This document shows, one piece after another, positions 9,678 through 18,016 of a stretch of 64,000 nucleotides of DNA. Within the stretch, counting starts at the first letter, position 1, and each line of letters starts with the position of its first letter. Source of the stretch: a gamma proteobacterium symbiont of Ctena orbiculata (GTDB lineage Bacteria; Pseudomonadota; Gammaproteobacteria; Chromatiales; Chromatiaceae). Position numbers and translations under genes: made by a program. The notes beneath the pieces are model-generated. The model was given only the letters and a program-made list of their open reading frames with translations, did not search any database and was not told the origin of the DNA. The DNA is taken from the NCBI GenBank assembly GCA_003058525.1, contig QBVD01000055.1, positions 1 to 64,000 on the forward strand, written 5' to 3'.

Positions 9678-10276
9678 AATCCGAAGTCACACAAAGAGCG
9701 CTTGCAAAGCCACTCCATGGTGTGGTGTCCGTTCTGCTGCTCGTCACGTCAATGACAGCTTACTCTTCCGGAGCCCTGCAAGAGAACCCCGAACACTTCT
9801 CAACCGACGGTTATCGCATAGCCGAATTTCGCGCCCCCGTACCGGACTCAGTCCCAGCTGGAATCACCATCACAACGCAGCAACTGCATACTCTGATCAA
9901 GCAACAGCATGTGGTGCTGATCGATGTGATGCCGACACCGGTCAAACCCAAGGACCGGCCTGACAACCTGTTATGGCTGCCACCTGCAAGGCAGAATATT
10001 CCAGATTCTCACTGGCTGCCCAATGTAGGCTATGGCGCCCTCTCCGATGAGTTGGATAGCTATTTCAAAAAACACCTGAAGCGGTTTTCCAACGGCGACA
10101 AAGGCACCCGGATAGTGCTCTATTGTCTTGCCGATTGCTGGATGTCTTGGAATGCCGCAAAACGGGCGGCAACAGAGTACGGCTACACCAACATCTACTG
10201 GTACCCGGACGGGACTACCGGATGGGAAGCGGCCGATCTGCCGCTTGAGAAAAGCGAAGCGATACCGATGCAGTGA
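9674..10276 (+). CDS. Rhodanese-fold PQQ-catabolism protein with C-x3-CW motif
   Basis: The 200-aa exported protein is predicted from a TTG start that overlaps the xoxJ stop. A later ATG would remove the N-terminal hydrophobic segment (VVSVLLLVTSMTAYSSG). It carries a rhodanese-like domain (LIDVMPTP near residue 85) and a YCLADCWMSWNAAKRA active loop. Here the two cysteines are separated by three residues, then Trp. This matches the 'PQQ-dependent catabolism-associated' rhodanese group. A thiol/sulfur or disulfide role in the periplasm beside XoxF is inferred. Confidence 0.85.
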   Translation: MKSEVTQRALAKPLHGVVSVLLLVTSMTAYSSGALQENPEHFSTDGYRIAEFRAPVPDSVPAGITITTQQLHTLIKQQHVVLIDVMPTPVKPKDRPDNLLWLPPARQNIPDSHWLPNVGYGALSDELDSYFKKHLKRFSNGDKGTRIVLYCLADCWMSWNAAKRAATEYGYTNIYWYPDGTTGWEAADLPLEKSEAIPMQ

Positions 10277-10280
10277 GTTA

Positions 10281-10895
10281 TCAGTCAAGATAGTATGCAA
10301 TGCTGCGGGCCAGTGAGCCAAGTCTCTCTTCAATCACCCTCGGACGGGTACAGAGGTGTTGAATGAAGTCTTCGCGTTCATCAAACATGCGCTGCTTGAT
10401 CTCCATCTCCTTCTGCATCAGTGCCAGGCGCTCCTGTGCGGCTTGTGAAGGATCCTCCTGCAACTGGACCATCTCATCGAGCTCATGACTCAACCTGTCG
10501 GCGCGTGCCGCTTGACCACGGGCATAGCGGATAATGCCATCGAGTTTTTTCTTGCGTTCCTCATTCAGTGTCTGAATAACGCCGGCAAACAGCAAAGTAA
10601 GCCTGGAATCCTTTTCTGAAGAATTCTGTTCAGCGGAAAATTCGGCAATATCCGCATCGACCGCATCCAGATCATAGTCCGACACAACGAACCGCTTTAC
10701 CAGCCTTGATACCTCTTCGTCCTGTTCCCAAGCATGCTCAAGTCCCGCTATCGATGGCCCGGCCCACACTACGGCCGCGGGTATCTCGTGTACTAACGCC
10801 TGCTCACAAGGCCAGTCGGGCGGTCTCTCTTCCGCACCCAAGGGTAGTGTAAGCGTGAAAACAAACAGCCACAGACAGTATCCAAACTTCTTCAT
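10281..10895 (-). CDS. Exported helical protein of unknown function in the PQQ island
   Basis: The 204-aa protein has a signal peptide (MKKFGYCLWLFVFTLTLPLGA). A mostly helical, charged body follows, with a likely coiled coil from about residue 110 to 190 (EERKKKLDGIIRYARGQAAR and following). A strong GAGGAG precedes the ATG. It lies at the 3' end of the ABC operon on the same strand, but separated from the permease gene by a repeat end. I do not recognise the family. Its position suggests a periplasmic accessory of the quinoprotein system. Confidence 0.75.
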   Translation of the reverse strand: MKKFGYCLWLFVFTLTLPLGAEERPPDWPCEQALVHEIPAAVVWAGPSIAGLEHAWEQDEEVSRLVKRFVVSDYDLDAVDADIAEFSAEQNSSEKDSRLTLLFAGVIQTLNEERKKKLDGIIRYARGQAARADRLSHELDEMVQLQEDPSQAAQERLALMQKEMEIKQRMFDEREDFIQHLCTRPRVIEERLGSLARSIAYYLD

Positions 10896-10920
10896 CTTTG
10901 AAAACTCCTCTTATGGCCGG

Positions 10921-10944
10921 TTGGCTTAGTGTTAACAGGCCCTA
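10921..10944 (-). repeat. Solo end of the GGGCCTGTTAACAC palindromic element
   Basis: TTAGTGTTAACAGGCCCTA at 10926-10944 is the terminal sequence of the MITE family seen complete at 29954 and 51763. Its last bases supply the TAG stop codon of the permease gene (CTA at 10942-10944). An insertion or excision of the element has therefore fixed the end of that protein. Confidence 0.75.
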
Positions 10945-11748
10945 ACCTCCGCCCTGTTTACGTGTCATCAGACCGCGTGCAGGATCGTATCCGTAGAGCG
11001 CCCCGGCAAGGAATAGCAGCAGAGAACCGACAACTGCAAAAAAGGCAATCCAGCTGGTCTGACCGTAAAGCGCAAATCTGGTCAATTCCACCGCATGGGT
11101 AAAGGGGTTAAAACGACAGATTTCATAAAGGAAAACGCTGGAATCCTTAATCCGCCACAAGGGATAGAGCGCTGACGATGCAAAAAACATGGGGAATATG
11201 ACAAAATTCATGACCCCGGCAAAATTCTCCAACTGCTTGATTGCGGAAGAGAGCAGCAAGCCCAATGCGCCGAGCATCAATCCCGACAGAAACAGGGCTG
11301 GAAACGCCAGAAGGTAACCCGTCAGCGGTGGCTGTACATCCCAAAACCAGGCGATAGCCAGAAAGAGGTAGACCTGGGCGATTGCGACCAGGGTGCCGGC
11401 GACCAGTTTGCAAAGCAGAAGATACCAGCGTGGAAAGGGACTGACCATCAACATCCGCATACTGCCCATCTCCCGGTCGTACACCATGGAGAGCGAACTC
11501 TGCATACCGCTGAAAAGCAGGATCATCGCCGCCAACCCGGGGACGATGTACTCCTCATAGAGGATATAGGTTTCATAGGGTGGAATGATGGAGACACCCA
11601 ATACGGAACGGAAGCCGGCGGCGAAGATGAACAGCCATACCAGGGGACGAACCAGGGCGCCGAAAAATCGCTCGCGTTGGTGAAGAAACCGCAGCGATTC
11701 ACGTAGCGTGATTCCCAACAGACAACGAAGATACTGCACAAAGGTCAT
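10942..11748 (-). CDS. ABC-2 type permease, PQQ-dependent catabolism type
   Basis: The 268-aa membrane protein has six predicted hydrophobic segments (for example PLVWLFIFAAGF, AMILLFSGMQSS, FVIFPMFFASSALYPLW, FFAVVGSLLLFLAGALYGY) and the ABC-2 pattern. It pairs with the ATP-binding protein at 11745-12482, overlapping by 4 nt. Family members always accompany PQQ alcohol dehydrogenases; the transported substrate is not known. The C-terminus (MTRKQGGG) ends in a repeat terminus and may have been altered by it. Confidence 0.9.
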   Translation of the reverse strand: MTFVQYLRCLLGITLRESLRFLHQRERFFGALVRPLVWLFIFAAGFRSVLGVSIIPPYETYILYEEYIVPGLAAMILLFSGMQSSLSMVYDREMGSMRMLMVSPFPRWYLLLCKLVAGTLVAIAQVYLFLAIAWFWDVQPPLTGYLLAFPALFLSGLMLGALGLLLSSAIKQLENFAGVMNFVIFPMFFASSALYPLWRIKDSSVFLYEICRFNPFTHAVELTRFALYGQTSWIAFFAVVGSLLLFLAGALYGYDPARGLMTRKQGGG

Positions 11749-12482
11749 GATGCATCACTTCGTGTCAGGCTGTTGAATGCCTGTTTTACACTATCCGTTC
11801 CGGTCTCCTGCATGATCTGGCGGGCGCTGCCATGGGCAAGCACCTTGCCGTCGTGCAGCACTACCAGGCGATCTTCAGTCTCGACTTCATCCACCAGATG
11901 CGTAGCCCACAGCACACCGATACCGTCCTCGCGGCAACGTTTACGCACCTGCTGCAGGATCGCCTGGCGGCTGTGGATATCGAGCCCTACGGTCGGTTCA
12001 TCGGCCAGTAGTAGACGGGGCTGATGCAGAAGCGCCCTGACCAGCTCAACACGGCGACGCTGACCGCCGCTCAGCGCCCTCACCTTATCATCGGCACGGT
12101 CTCCCAACTCGATTTCATCCAATACTGTCTGCATGCGTGTTTTTAATTCACCAATATCCAATCCCTGTAAGGCGCAGTGATAGCGAAGGTTCTGCATCAA
12201 TGACAGATCCAGATCCAATGTCGGTTGCTGAAACACAACCCCCAATTGCGCCAATGCCTTGCGGGTCTGGCTATGAAGGTCGTAACCGTAGATGTCGATC
12301 GCGCCGCCGCGACTGACAAACAGCCGGGTGATAAGAGAAAAGAGGGTTGTCTTGCCGGCACCGTTGATCCCCAGCAGGACACAGAACTCGCCTGGTTCCA
12401 GTGTAAAGCTGACATCATCCAACACCTGGCGCTTGGTATAGGAAAAGCTGACACCTTTCAATGCGAGAGCGGCTGCACTCAT
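11745..12482 (-). CDS. ABC transporter ATP-binding protein, PQQ-dependent catabolism type
   Basis: The 245-aa ATPase has all core motifs: Walker A GINGAGKTT (about residues 38-46), Q-loop VVFQQPTLD, signature LSGGQRRR, Walker B RLLLADEP and switch H in LWATHLVDE. It overlaps the permease gene by 4 nt and the beta-propeller gene by 4 nt, so the genes form a tight operon. It energises the permease; the substrate is unknown. Confidence 0.94.
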   Translation of the reverse strand: MSAAALALKGVSFSYTKRQVLDDVSFTLEPGEFCVLLGINGAGKTTLFSLITRLFVSRGGAIDIYGYDLHSQTRKALAQLGVVFQQPTLDLDLSLMQNLRYHCALQGLDIGELKTRMQTVLDEIELGDRADDKVRALSGGQRRRVELVRALLHQPRLLLADEPTVGLDIHSRQAILQQVRKRCREDGIGVLWATHLVDEVETEDRLVVLHDGKVLAHGSARQIMQETGTDSVKQAFNSLTRSDAS

Positions 12483-13480
12483 GGACGAACCACAACCCCC
12501 CAGGGCAGACGCCCCACCCTGATCGACTTTCTCACCTTCAAGCGGTCGACATCTATGACCGAGATATCGTTACTCACCCCGTTGGTGGTGAAGATGCGCT
12601 TTTCATCCGGCGAGAAATCGAGGTTCCAAACCCGCTGGCCAACCAGAAGATACTTCTCCACCTCGAAAGAGGAGGTATCGATCACAGCCACCCTTGCGGC
12701 CGGCCCCAGGGCGACAAATGCCTGCTTGCCGTCCTTGCTGATTTTTATACCCACGGGCTGGATGGATTCTTTATGAATACCGGGTATCTTGAAACCGATC
12801 TTCTTGACGATCTTGCGACTCGCCGTATCGATCACACTCACCGTACCGCCGATCTCCGATGAGACCCATACCTGCTTGCCATCATGGGTGAACTGGGCCA
12901 CGCGTGGCCGCTGATCGACCAGTACGTTATCTTCCACCTTCAACGTCTCAAGGTTGATGAAGTGGGCCATGTTGGTGGTTTCGGATGTGTTGACCAGCCA
13001 CTTTCCGTCGGGGCTGATTCCCATCCCCTCCGGTTCCACACCTACCTGGATCTCCGTCACCTTCTCCCGCTTCTGTACGTCAACCATGGTCACCATGTTG
13101 TCGTCCTCGTTGGCGGCATACAGATATTTACCCTGTGGCCCAAGTACCAGCAGTTCCGGGTCGGGACCGGACGGCAATATATGGGTGACCTTGAGGCTTT
13201 CCAGATCCAGCACTTCAATGTGATCGGCATCGCTGGTGCAAACGTAAAGGGTTTTGCCATCGTTGCTGAGGGCAATACCCCGTGGACGCTCGCCTACTTT
13301 TACCGTCTCCAGGACCTTGAGACTCTCTCCATCGATTATCGTGATTGTGTTGTCCTTCTCGCTGCTAACGTAAATAGTGTAGGCTTGCGCCCCGCTGCTG
13401 ACTATCATGGAGATGGTAAACACCAATCCATACAATGAGTGGCGGACGCCTGGATTGCAGCGGGAAAATGAAAAAAGCAT
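12479..13480 (-). CDS. YVTN beta-propeller protein, PQQ-associated
   Basis: The 333-aa exported protein has a signal peptide up to about residue 33 (SSGAQA). About seven repeats follow in which a YVS/YVC/YAANEDDNMV-type strand is followed by DxxSLKV and LPSGPDPELLVLGP turns. Such YVTN propellers regularly flank XoxF genes with the ABC pair. GGAGG lies 8 nt before the ATG. Ligand and partner are unknown; a periplasmic scaffold or binding role is likely. Confidence 0.9.
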   Translation of the reverse strand: MLFSFSRCNPGVRHSLYGLVFTISMIVSSGAQAYTIYVSSEKDNTITIIDGESLKVLETVKVGERPRGIALSNDGKTLYVCTSDADHIEVLDLESLKVTHILPSGPDPELLVLGPQGKYLYAANEDDNMVTMVDVQKREKVTEIQVGVEPEGMGISPDGKWLVNTSETTNMAHFINLETLKVEDNVLVDQRPRVAQFTHDGKQVWVSSEIGGTVSVIDTASRKIVKKIGFKIPGIHKESIQPVGIKISKDGKQAFVALGPAARVAVIDTSSFEVEKYLLVGQRVWNLDFSPDEKRIFTTNGVSNDISVIDVDRLKVRKSIRVGRLPWGVVVRP

Positions 13481-13543
13481 TTACTACTCCTCCGTTTTTA
13501 TCGCTTACGAATTACAGCCGAACCGCAATTTATCTATCAGGGG

Positions 13544-14770
13544 CTACTTGCCGCATTTACTCTCCGGACGATCGTAGCCAAGGGTATCCAGAGTGGAATA
13601 CTGATGTAGAAAACCCTTCTGCGGCGAGACGGATATCATCAACCGTGGAGAGGTGATCAACAGCGGTTGGCGCAACTGACCGTTCCAATCCCGATAGGTC
13701 ACCGGTCTGCCCTTAAAAGCGGCCAGATTGAATTCATCACTGAGGATGAAGGCCTTCAGCTTGTCCGCCTGTTTGCCGGCAGTGCGTGTCGCTGCCTCAC
13801 CGATACTGCGTACTGCCACCCAGGCTGAAAAATCGCGATCGGTCATCCAGCGGCCATTCTTTTCCTGGTAGCGCCGTTGAAACTGGGTTGCTCCCCACTG
13901 TTCGTGTACGCCGCTCCAGGCAGCCGGGGAGAGCCCGTGAGAACCGCCAACCGGCCGCGGAAGATAGGTACGGTAGTTTAAAAACTCACCGAACTCATCC
14001 CGTTCATCAGCCACGATCAGGATGTCGTAATCCCCTACCTGGGTGAATGCATTCACCTCTTCCTGTTCTCGGGTGTGTCCCGAATCGGTACGCCTTGCGC
14101 CGGGTTCGAAGGTCCATACTTTCTCTTCGACAATCTTGTGGCCATATCGTTTGGCCGCCCGCTTGAGGGCGTCCGCATAGGCCTTGTCCTGCGGATGGCG
14201 GCCCACTACGAGAAACCACTCGTTCCAACGTTTCCAGGTCAGATACTGGGCCAAGGCATCCGCCAGCATGGCTCGGCTGGGGATGCTATGAAGCAGGTTG
14301 GCTCGGCATTCATGGGTTCTCAGTGCATCATCCCTGGCGCCGATATTAAACAGCAGGCTATCCTTCGCTTCGGGCATATCCGCGATTTCAATCAGCTTGT
14401 CCGCGGGCAGATTGAGGAGGAACAGCCTGGTGCCCTGCCGATGCAATTCCAGGAAGGCCTGATTCGGACTTTGTTCAGGCTTGACCTTCATCGACGTGAG
14501 TTGAAATGACTGTCCGGTAAACTGCCCGGTGGTGTTGTTATCGCTAATGCCCTGCTCGGCCCCCGACTGGCCGGTGTCGTCAATAACCGGTCTCAACAAT
14601 GACAACGGTATGTGTTTCTCCTGTTCCATTCCCAGCAGAGCGATGGATACATCGAGTTTGTCTGCAGCACAGGCGATGCCGAAGCAATACAACCCGCTGA
14701 ATATGATCATGAGGCCAACAGATAATCGATAGGGAGGCTTTTTCTTATTGTATGGATCCAATCTACTCAA
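13544..14770 (-). CDS. Branched-chain-type substrate-binding protein, PQQ-associated
   Basis: The 408-aa exported protein is first in the ABC operon. The N-terminal signal/anchor is LSVGLMIIFSGLYCFGIACA. The periplasmic-binding fold of the Leu/Ile/Val type follows (LFLLNLPADKLIEIADMP, WNEWFLVVGRHPQDKAYADA). It begins at a TTG with GGAG 6 nt upstream; no better start exists before the signal segment. A sigma-54-type promoter lies 48-63 bp upstream. Family members (PQQ ABC binding) are tied to PQQ alcohol dehydrogenases. The ligand is not known. Confidence 0.88.
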   Translation of the reverse strand: MSRLDPYNKKKPPYRLSVGLMIIFSGLYCFGIACAADKLDVSIALLGMEQEKHIPLSLLRPVIDDTGQSGAEQGISDNNTTGQFTGQSFQLTSMKVKPEQSPNQAFLELHRQGTRLFLLNLPADKLIEIADMPEAKDSLLFNIGARDDALRTHECRANLLHSIPSRAMLADALAQYLTWKRWNEWFLVVGRHPQDKAYADALKRAAKRYGHKIVEEKVWTFEPGARRTDSGHTREQEEVNAFTQVGDYDILIVADERDEFGEFLNYRTYLPRPVGGSHGLSPAAWSGVHEQWGATQFQRRYQEKNGRWMTDRDFSAWVAVRSIGEAATRTAGKQADKLKAFILSDEFNLAAFKGRPVTYRDWNGQLRQPLLITSPRLMISVSPQKGFLHQYSTLDTLGYDRPESKCGK

Positions 14771-14817
14771 AACAGCTCCAGAAACAGAGTCGGAATTAAA
14801 AAGTCATGGAGTACTTT

Positions 14818-14833
14818 TGCAAGTTCCATACCA
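14818..14833 (-). promoter_or_regulatory. Sigma-54-like promoter of the ABC/beta-propeller operon
   Basis: Read on the minus strand, TGGTATGGAACTTGCA has the invariant GG and GC at proper spacing and a full TTGCA -12 box. The -24 box is TGGTAT instead of TGGCAC. Transcription would start near 14806, 36 nt before the TTG start. The palindrome at 14908 lies 75 bp upstream, a usual enhancer distance. Confidence 0.6.
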
Positions 14834-14907
14834 TTAGACGGAGTTCCAGTTGTCGATGGTCCGTAATCAGAATCGGGCCACACCCACCTGCCAGGCTGAA
14901 CCAATCA

Positions 14908-14923
14908 GTGTCAACGCTGACAC
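14908..14923. promoter_or_regulatory. 16-bp palindrome GTGT-N8-ACAC, candidate activator site
   Basis: GTGTCAACGCTGACAC is an inverted repeat with 6-bp arms and 4-bp centre. The same GTGT-N8-ACAC layout occurs at 20681-20696. Both copies lie about 75 bp upstream of a sigma-54 promoter, so both may be binding sites of the AcoR-like activator. Here it could serve the two divergent promoters. Confidence 0.5.
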
Positions 14924-15116
14924 ACTTTATGTTAACGGATCTCTTGCACAGAACAGAACATGCCCTTCGATGCACTATCCAGATCTATTCATCTTAGCCC
15001 AATTCAAGATTGCCGGATAATACGTTTTATCCACATACTTCGTACGGTTCACAGACCTCAGGCAAACTGTATATCAGTTGGTACAACCATCCTGCTCATT
15101 TTTTAAACAGTTGATC

Positions 15117-15132
15117 AGGCATGATATTTGCT
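15117..15132 (+). promoter_or_regulatory. Sigma-54-like promoter of the SRPBCC gene
   Basis: AGGCATGATATTTGCT has GG and GC at correct spacing, a full TTGCT -12 box, and GGCATG for the -24 box (first base A instead of T). The start would be near 15144, about 50 nt before the GTG start. Confidence 0.5.
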
Positions 15133-15194
15133 CGATAGGTTACAGCCATTCGACAGGCGCAAACGGTTCTTGGCAATACCCAATGGAGGTCTAT

Positions 15195-15725
15195 GTGAAA
15201 AAATGTGTCGTACTCCTCTCGATACTGATGTTATTTGCCGCTATTGCTCAGGCCCATGGCCCGACCAGGCAAAAGATGATCGTGACACAACAGATTTCTG
15301 CCCCACCGCAGGCTGTTTGGGATGTGGTGAAAAATTTTCATGATATGAGTTGGCATCCTGCCATAGCCAGAACCGAGGGGGACGGGGGCAACACCATCGG
15401 CGCAACCCGAACATTGACCCTTGGCAACGGTGGTCAGATCCACGAAAAACTGGAGAAACATGACGATACAAAGCACTCCTTTTTCTATCGAATTACAGCT
15501 GTCGACGTAAAGGTTTTGCCGGTGACCAACTACTCCGCCTGGTTCAGTATCAAGCCATCCGAAAGTGGCGGAAGTCTCGTCACTTGGAAGGGTGCCTTCT
15601 ATCGGGGCTACCCCAACAATGAGCCGCCACCGGAACTCAGCGATCAGGCTGCCAAGGATGCCGTGAAGGGCGTTTACCAGAGCGGTCTTGCCAATCTTAA
15701 GAAATTGGTTGAACAGGGTGGCTAG
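15195..15725 (+). CDS. Exported SRPBCC (START-like) family protein
   Basis: The 176-aa protein uses GTG 15195, with GGAGG 5 nt upstream, and has a clean signal peptide (MKKCVVLLSILMLFAAIAQA). The mature part shows the polyketide-cyclase/SRPBCC pattern: ISAPPQAVWDVVKNFHDMSW, then GATRTLTLGNGGQIHEKLEK and a C-terminal helix. Such proteins bind hydrophobic ligands in a deep cavity. In this neighbourhood a periplasmic accessory to the quinoprotein pathway is inferred; the ligand is unknown. ATG 15183 is a possible alternative start. Confidence 0.82.
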   Translation: MKKCVVLLSILMLFAAIAQAHGPTRQKMIVTQQISAPPQAVWDVVKNFHDMSWHPAIARTEGDGGNTIGATRTLTLGNGGQIHEKLEKHDDTKHSFFYRITAVDVKVLPVTNYSAWFSIKPSESGGSLVTWKGAFYRGYPNNEPPPELSDQAAKDAVKGVYQSGLANLKKLVEQGG

Positions 15726-15747
15726 AGCCCCGGTTCATTATGTAACT

Positions 15748-16743
15748 ATGCGATACGCTACTGAAACAAATTGCTTGAGACAGAAACCTCGGCTGAGTGC
15801 CTTCGCCATCTTTATTTCATTGGCTACCGCCTGTATCTCGGTAACCGCTGCTCCATTCGCGTTCGTCACCAATCAGGGTGAGGACTCCGTCACGGTAATC
15901 GATCTGTCTGATTTGAGTACAACCGCCACTGTCAAGGTCGGTTCCAAACCTGCCGGTATCGCAGTATCGAGCAATGGCCGCCGCATCTATGTCACCAACC
16001 CTGAAAGTCATGATGTCTATCTGCTCGACGGCGTAGCGTTCAAGACATTGACACACAAGTCGGTCGGAAAAGGACCGCTGGGGATAGCACTCAGCCCGGA
16101 TGACAGACGGGTTTACGTTGCCGACTGGTACGAAGATCTTGTTTACGTGCTCGATGCGGAAAATCTGTCGATATTGACGAGGATACCGGTGGGTGATTCT
16201 CCATCCGGCCTGGAGGTAAGCAAGGATGGCAAAAGGCTCTATGTGGCGGACAGGGATGACAATACGATCTCAGTGGTTGATGTAGTCAACTATCGGGTCA
16301 TCACTCGCGTATCGGTGGGAGGTCGTCCCTTCGGCATTCGCCTCGATCCTGAAGGCGGGCGACTCTACGTGGCCAATGTTGCAAGCGATGATCTGAGTGT
16401 GATCGATCTTGAAAGTCTATCTGTTATCGCCACCATCCCGGTCGGCAGCACACCCTATGGCGTTGCGGTCACCCCCGACAACCGCCGGGTCTTTGTGACA
16501 AATCAGCACGAGAACACGATTTCCGTTATAGACACTGCAAAACTGCAGGAGATCCGCAGGATCGATATCGGTGAATTTCCCGAAGGCATCATTGCTGATC
16601 CGCACGAGGGACGTGTCTATATCGCCAACTGGTTTGACAATGAGCTTGTTGTACTCGATACGGACAAACTGGAGATCATCAGGCAGATCCCAACCGGTGA
16701 AAGCCCACGCGCTTTCGGTGTGTTCGTGGCCGGTGGGTCATGA
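15748..16743 (+). CDS. Second YVTN beta-propeller protein
   Basis: The protein is about 332 aa from ATG 15748; an in-frame ATG at 15688 would overlap the previous gene and delays the signal peptide. The leader is LSAFAIFISLATACISVTAA. It is followed by seven very regular 42-residue repeats of the type VYVADxxxDxISVVDxxxxxVIxxIPVGxxPxGIxxxPDG, a classic YVTN propeller. It is closely related in architecture to the propeller at 12479-13480 and probably co-transcribed with the SRPBCC gene. Function is unknown; periplasmic. Confidence 0.88.
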   Translation: MRYATETNCLRQKPRLSAFAIFISLATACISVTAAPFAFVTNQGEDSVTVIDLSDLSTTATVKVGSKPAGIAVSSNGRRIYVTNPESHDVYLLDGVAFKTLTHKSVGKGPLGIALSPDDRRVYVADWYEDLVYVLDAENLSILTRIPVGDSPSGLEVSKDGKRLYVADRDDNTISVVDVVNYRVITRVSVGGRPFGIRLDPEGGRLYVANVASDDLSVIDLESLSVIATIPVGSTPYGVAVTPDNRRVFVTNQHENTISVIDTAKLQEIRRIDIGEFPEGIIADPHEGRVYIANWFDNELVVLDTDKLEIIRQIPTGESPRAFGVFVAGGS

Positions 16744-16860
16744 TACCGGAATGGTCCGGTTGTCCAGATGTTGCATGGAGACCTTGAAAGCAGCTTGAAG
16801 TCAGCACCAGTGGCATATTTTTTGGCCTGGTGAATAATCAAAATACAGGAGGAACAGACT

Positions 16861-17145
16861 ATGAATGCTTCAACACATCCTGAGGATTCCGTCCTCAAAC
16901 GCCATTTCGATGCAACAGTCGAGATGAAGCGCCAAATCTGGCTTCAAACACCGCCGACGGATTCGATCCTGCACCGCCACGCCATGGGCATCAGCAATCA
17001 TCCAGCTGCCCGGCCAGCTACCAGGCCAATAGATACCTCATCACCTGCATTTAACAGATCATCTTCGACTGCAACGACACGACAGGCTAGTGATGGGAAA
17101 AAAGGGATCTTTTCCTGGTTATTCGGCCTGTTCCGCAGCGCATAA
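16861..17145 (+). CDS. Small protein with two DSxLxRH motifs, unknown
   Basis: The 94-aa ORF has a strong ribosome site (CAGGAGGAACAGACT before ATG), so it is probably real. Residues 9-16 (DSVLKRHF) and 40-47 (DSILHRHA) repeat a DSxLxRH motif around an MKRQIWLQTPPT helix. The middle is Ser/Thr/Pro-rich and the end (KKGIFSWLFGLFRSA) is an amphipathic or membrane-touching helix. It has no signal peptide. I do not recognise the family. Confidence 0.65.
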   Translation: MNASTHPEDSVLKRHFDATVEMKRQIWLQTPPTDSILHRHAMGISNHPAARPATRPIDTSSPAFNRSSSTATTRQASDGKKGIFSWLFGLFRSA

Positions 17146-17250
17146 AAAATAGACAGGGCTTTCCGGATTCAGGTCAAAGGTTGTCGATTTGCGTATCTCC
17201 GACAAGCGGATATACACGACGTCGGCAAACATCTTTTAGGAGTTTGATTT

Positions 17251-17940
17251 ATGCTCAAACGCAGTATCATTATTGCTAGCCTTTCTGCATTGCTGTTCAC
17301 AACCACAACAGCGGTTGCAACCAAGATTTTACCACCACCGAAACTCAATGAAGCACAGAAGCTGGTTTTTTTCAAAGACCACCTGAAGGGCGTTCCGAAA
17401 GGCAGTCGAATCGATTATGGTTTTAAAAGCATGACCAAGGATGCCGACAGTTTTTCGGATAGTATCGAGATCAAGGTAACCGACGTGGTCGCCGAAGGTA
17501 AACGGGATCTCGAGTTCAACTTCCTGACCGGTTCACATCATATCGACTTCAGTCCCGCCAAGGCATACACTGGCAACCCGGTTATCATTCACTTTCTGGA
17601 GCGGGATATTTCCAAAATGGCTAAAAATAGCGGTGGCAATATCGGTTTTTTTCGTAATCGGATTCGTGATTCGTTTGCAAAGCCGATGGTAGTGCGTGAG
17701 ATAGATTTCAATCTCAATGGTAAGGCGATAAGCGGCACAGAAATCGTAATCACGCCCTTTGTTGCCGATCCCTATGCAGAGAATTACAAACTCTATGTCA
17801 ATAAACGCTATGAATTCATATTTTCTGACCAGGTTCCAGGGGGTGTATATCGCATCCACACCAAGGTGCCCAGCGACAGTGGAGATAGTGTGCTCATCGA
17901 TGAAGACATGATATTCCGGCAAATCACTCCGGCTATTTAG
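17251..17940 (+). CDS. Exported protein of unknown function
   Basis: The 229-aa protein has a signal peptide (IIIASLSALLFTTTTAVA) and AGGAG 8 nt before the ATG. The mature part is beta-rich and contains no cysteine. It reads like a beta-sandwich (IEIKVTDVVAEGKRDLEFNF, PVIIHFLERDISKMA, YRIHTKVPSDSGDSVLIDED). It sits between the beta-propeller and SoxYZ-like genes, so a periplasmic role in the quinoprotein system is likely. No family is recognised. Confidence 0.7.
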   Translation: MLKRSIIIASLSALLFTTTTAVATKILPPPKLNEAQKLVFFKDHLKGVPKGSRIDYGFKSMTKDADSFSDSIEIKVTDVVAEGKRDLEFNFLTGSHHIDFSPAKAYTGNPVIIHFLERDISKMAKNSGGNIGFFRNRIRDSFAKPMVVREIDFNLNGKAISGTEIVITPFVADPYAENYKLYVNKRYEFIFSDQVPGGVYRIHTKVPSDSGDSVLIDEDMIFRQITPAI

Positions 17941-17945
17941 GGCCC

Positions 17946-17978
17946 TAGAGTCTGTTAACACTAATCCAATCGGCCCTA
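17946..17978 (+). repeat. Short end fragment of the GGGCCTGTTAACAC element
   Basis: About 33 bp from TAGAGTCTGTTAACACTAAT to CGGCCCTA form a shortened element with GGCC-containing ends. A second copy in the same orientation lies at 19303-19335, so the two bracket the genes at 18017-19240. Confidence 0.65.
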
Positions 17979-18016
17979 GATAACGATGTGCACTAAATCA
18001 GAGGTGGCGTTCAACC

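Larger units (their letters stand above)
14771..15194. promoter_or_regulatory. Divergent control region with two sigma-54-like promoters and one palindrome
   Basis: The region between the ABC operon and the SRPBCC gene holds a minus-strand promoter at 14818-14833, a 16-bp palindrome at 14908-14923 and a plus-strand promoter at 15117-15132. An open frame from 15078 is only an upstream extension of the SRPBCC gene. No other gene is seen. Confidence 0.6.

Noticed and set aside
16816-16835. TGGCA...TTGGC element before the small protein at 16861, as a sigma-54 promoter
   Set aside because: GG and GC are one base too far apart for a -24/-12 promoter.
17178-17193. AGGTTGTCGATTTGCG as a sigma-54 promoter for the gene at 17251
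   Set aside because: GG/GC spacing fits, but most other -24 bases do not, so it is too weak to report as a feature.
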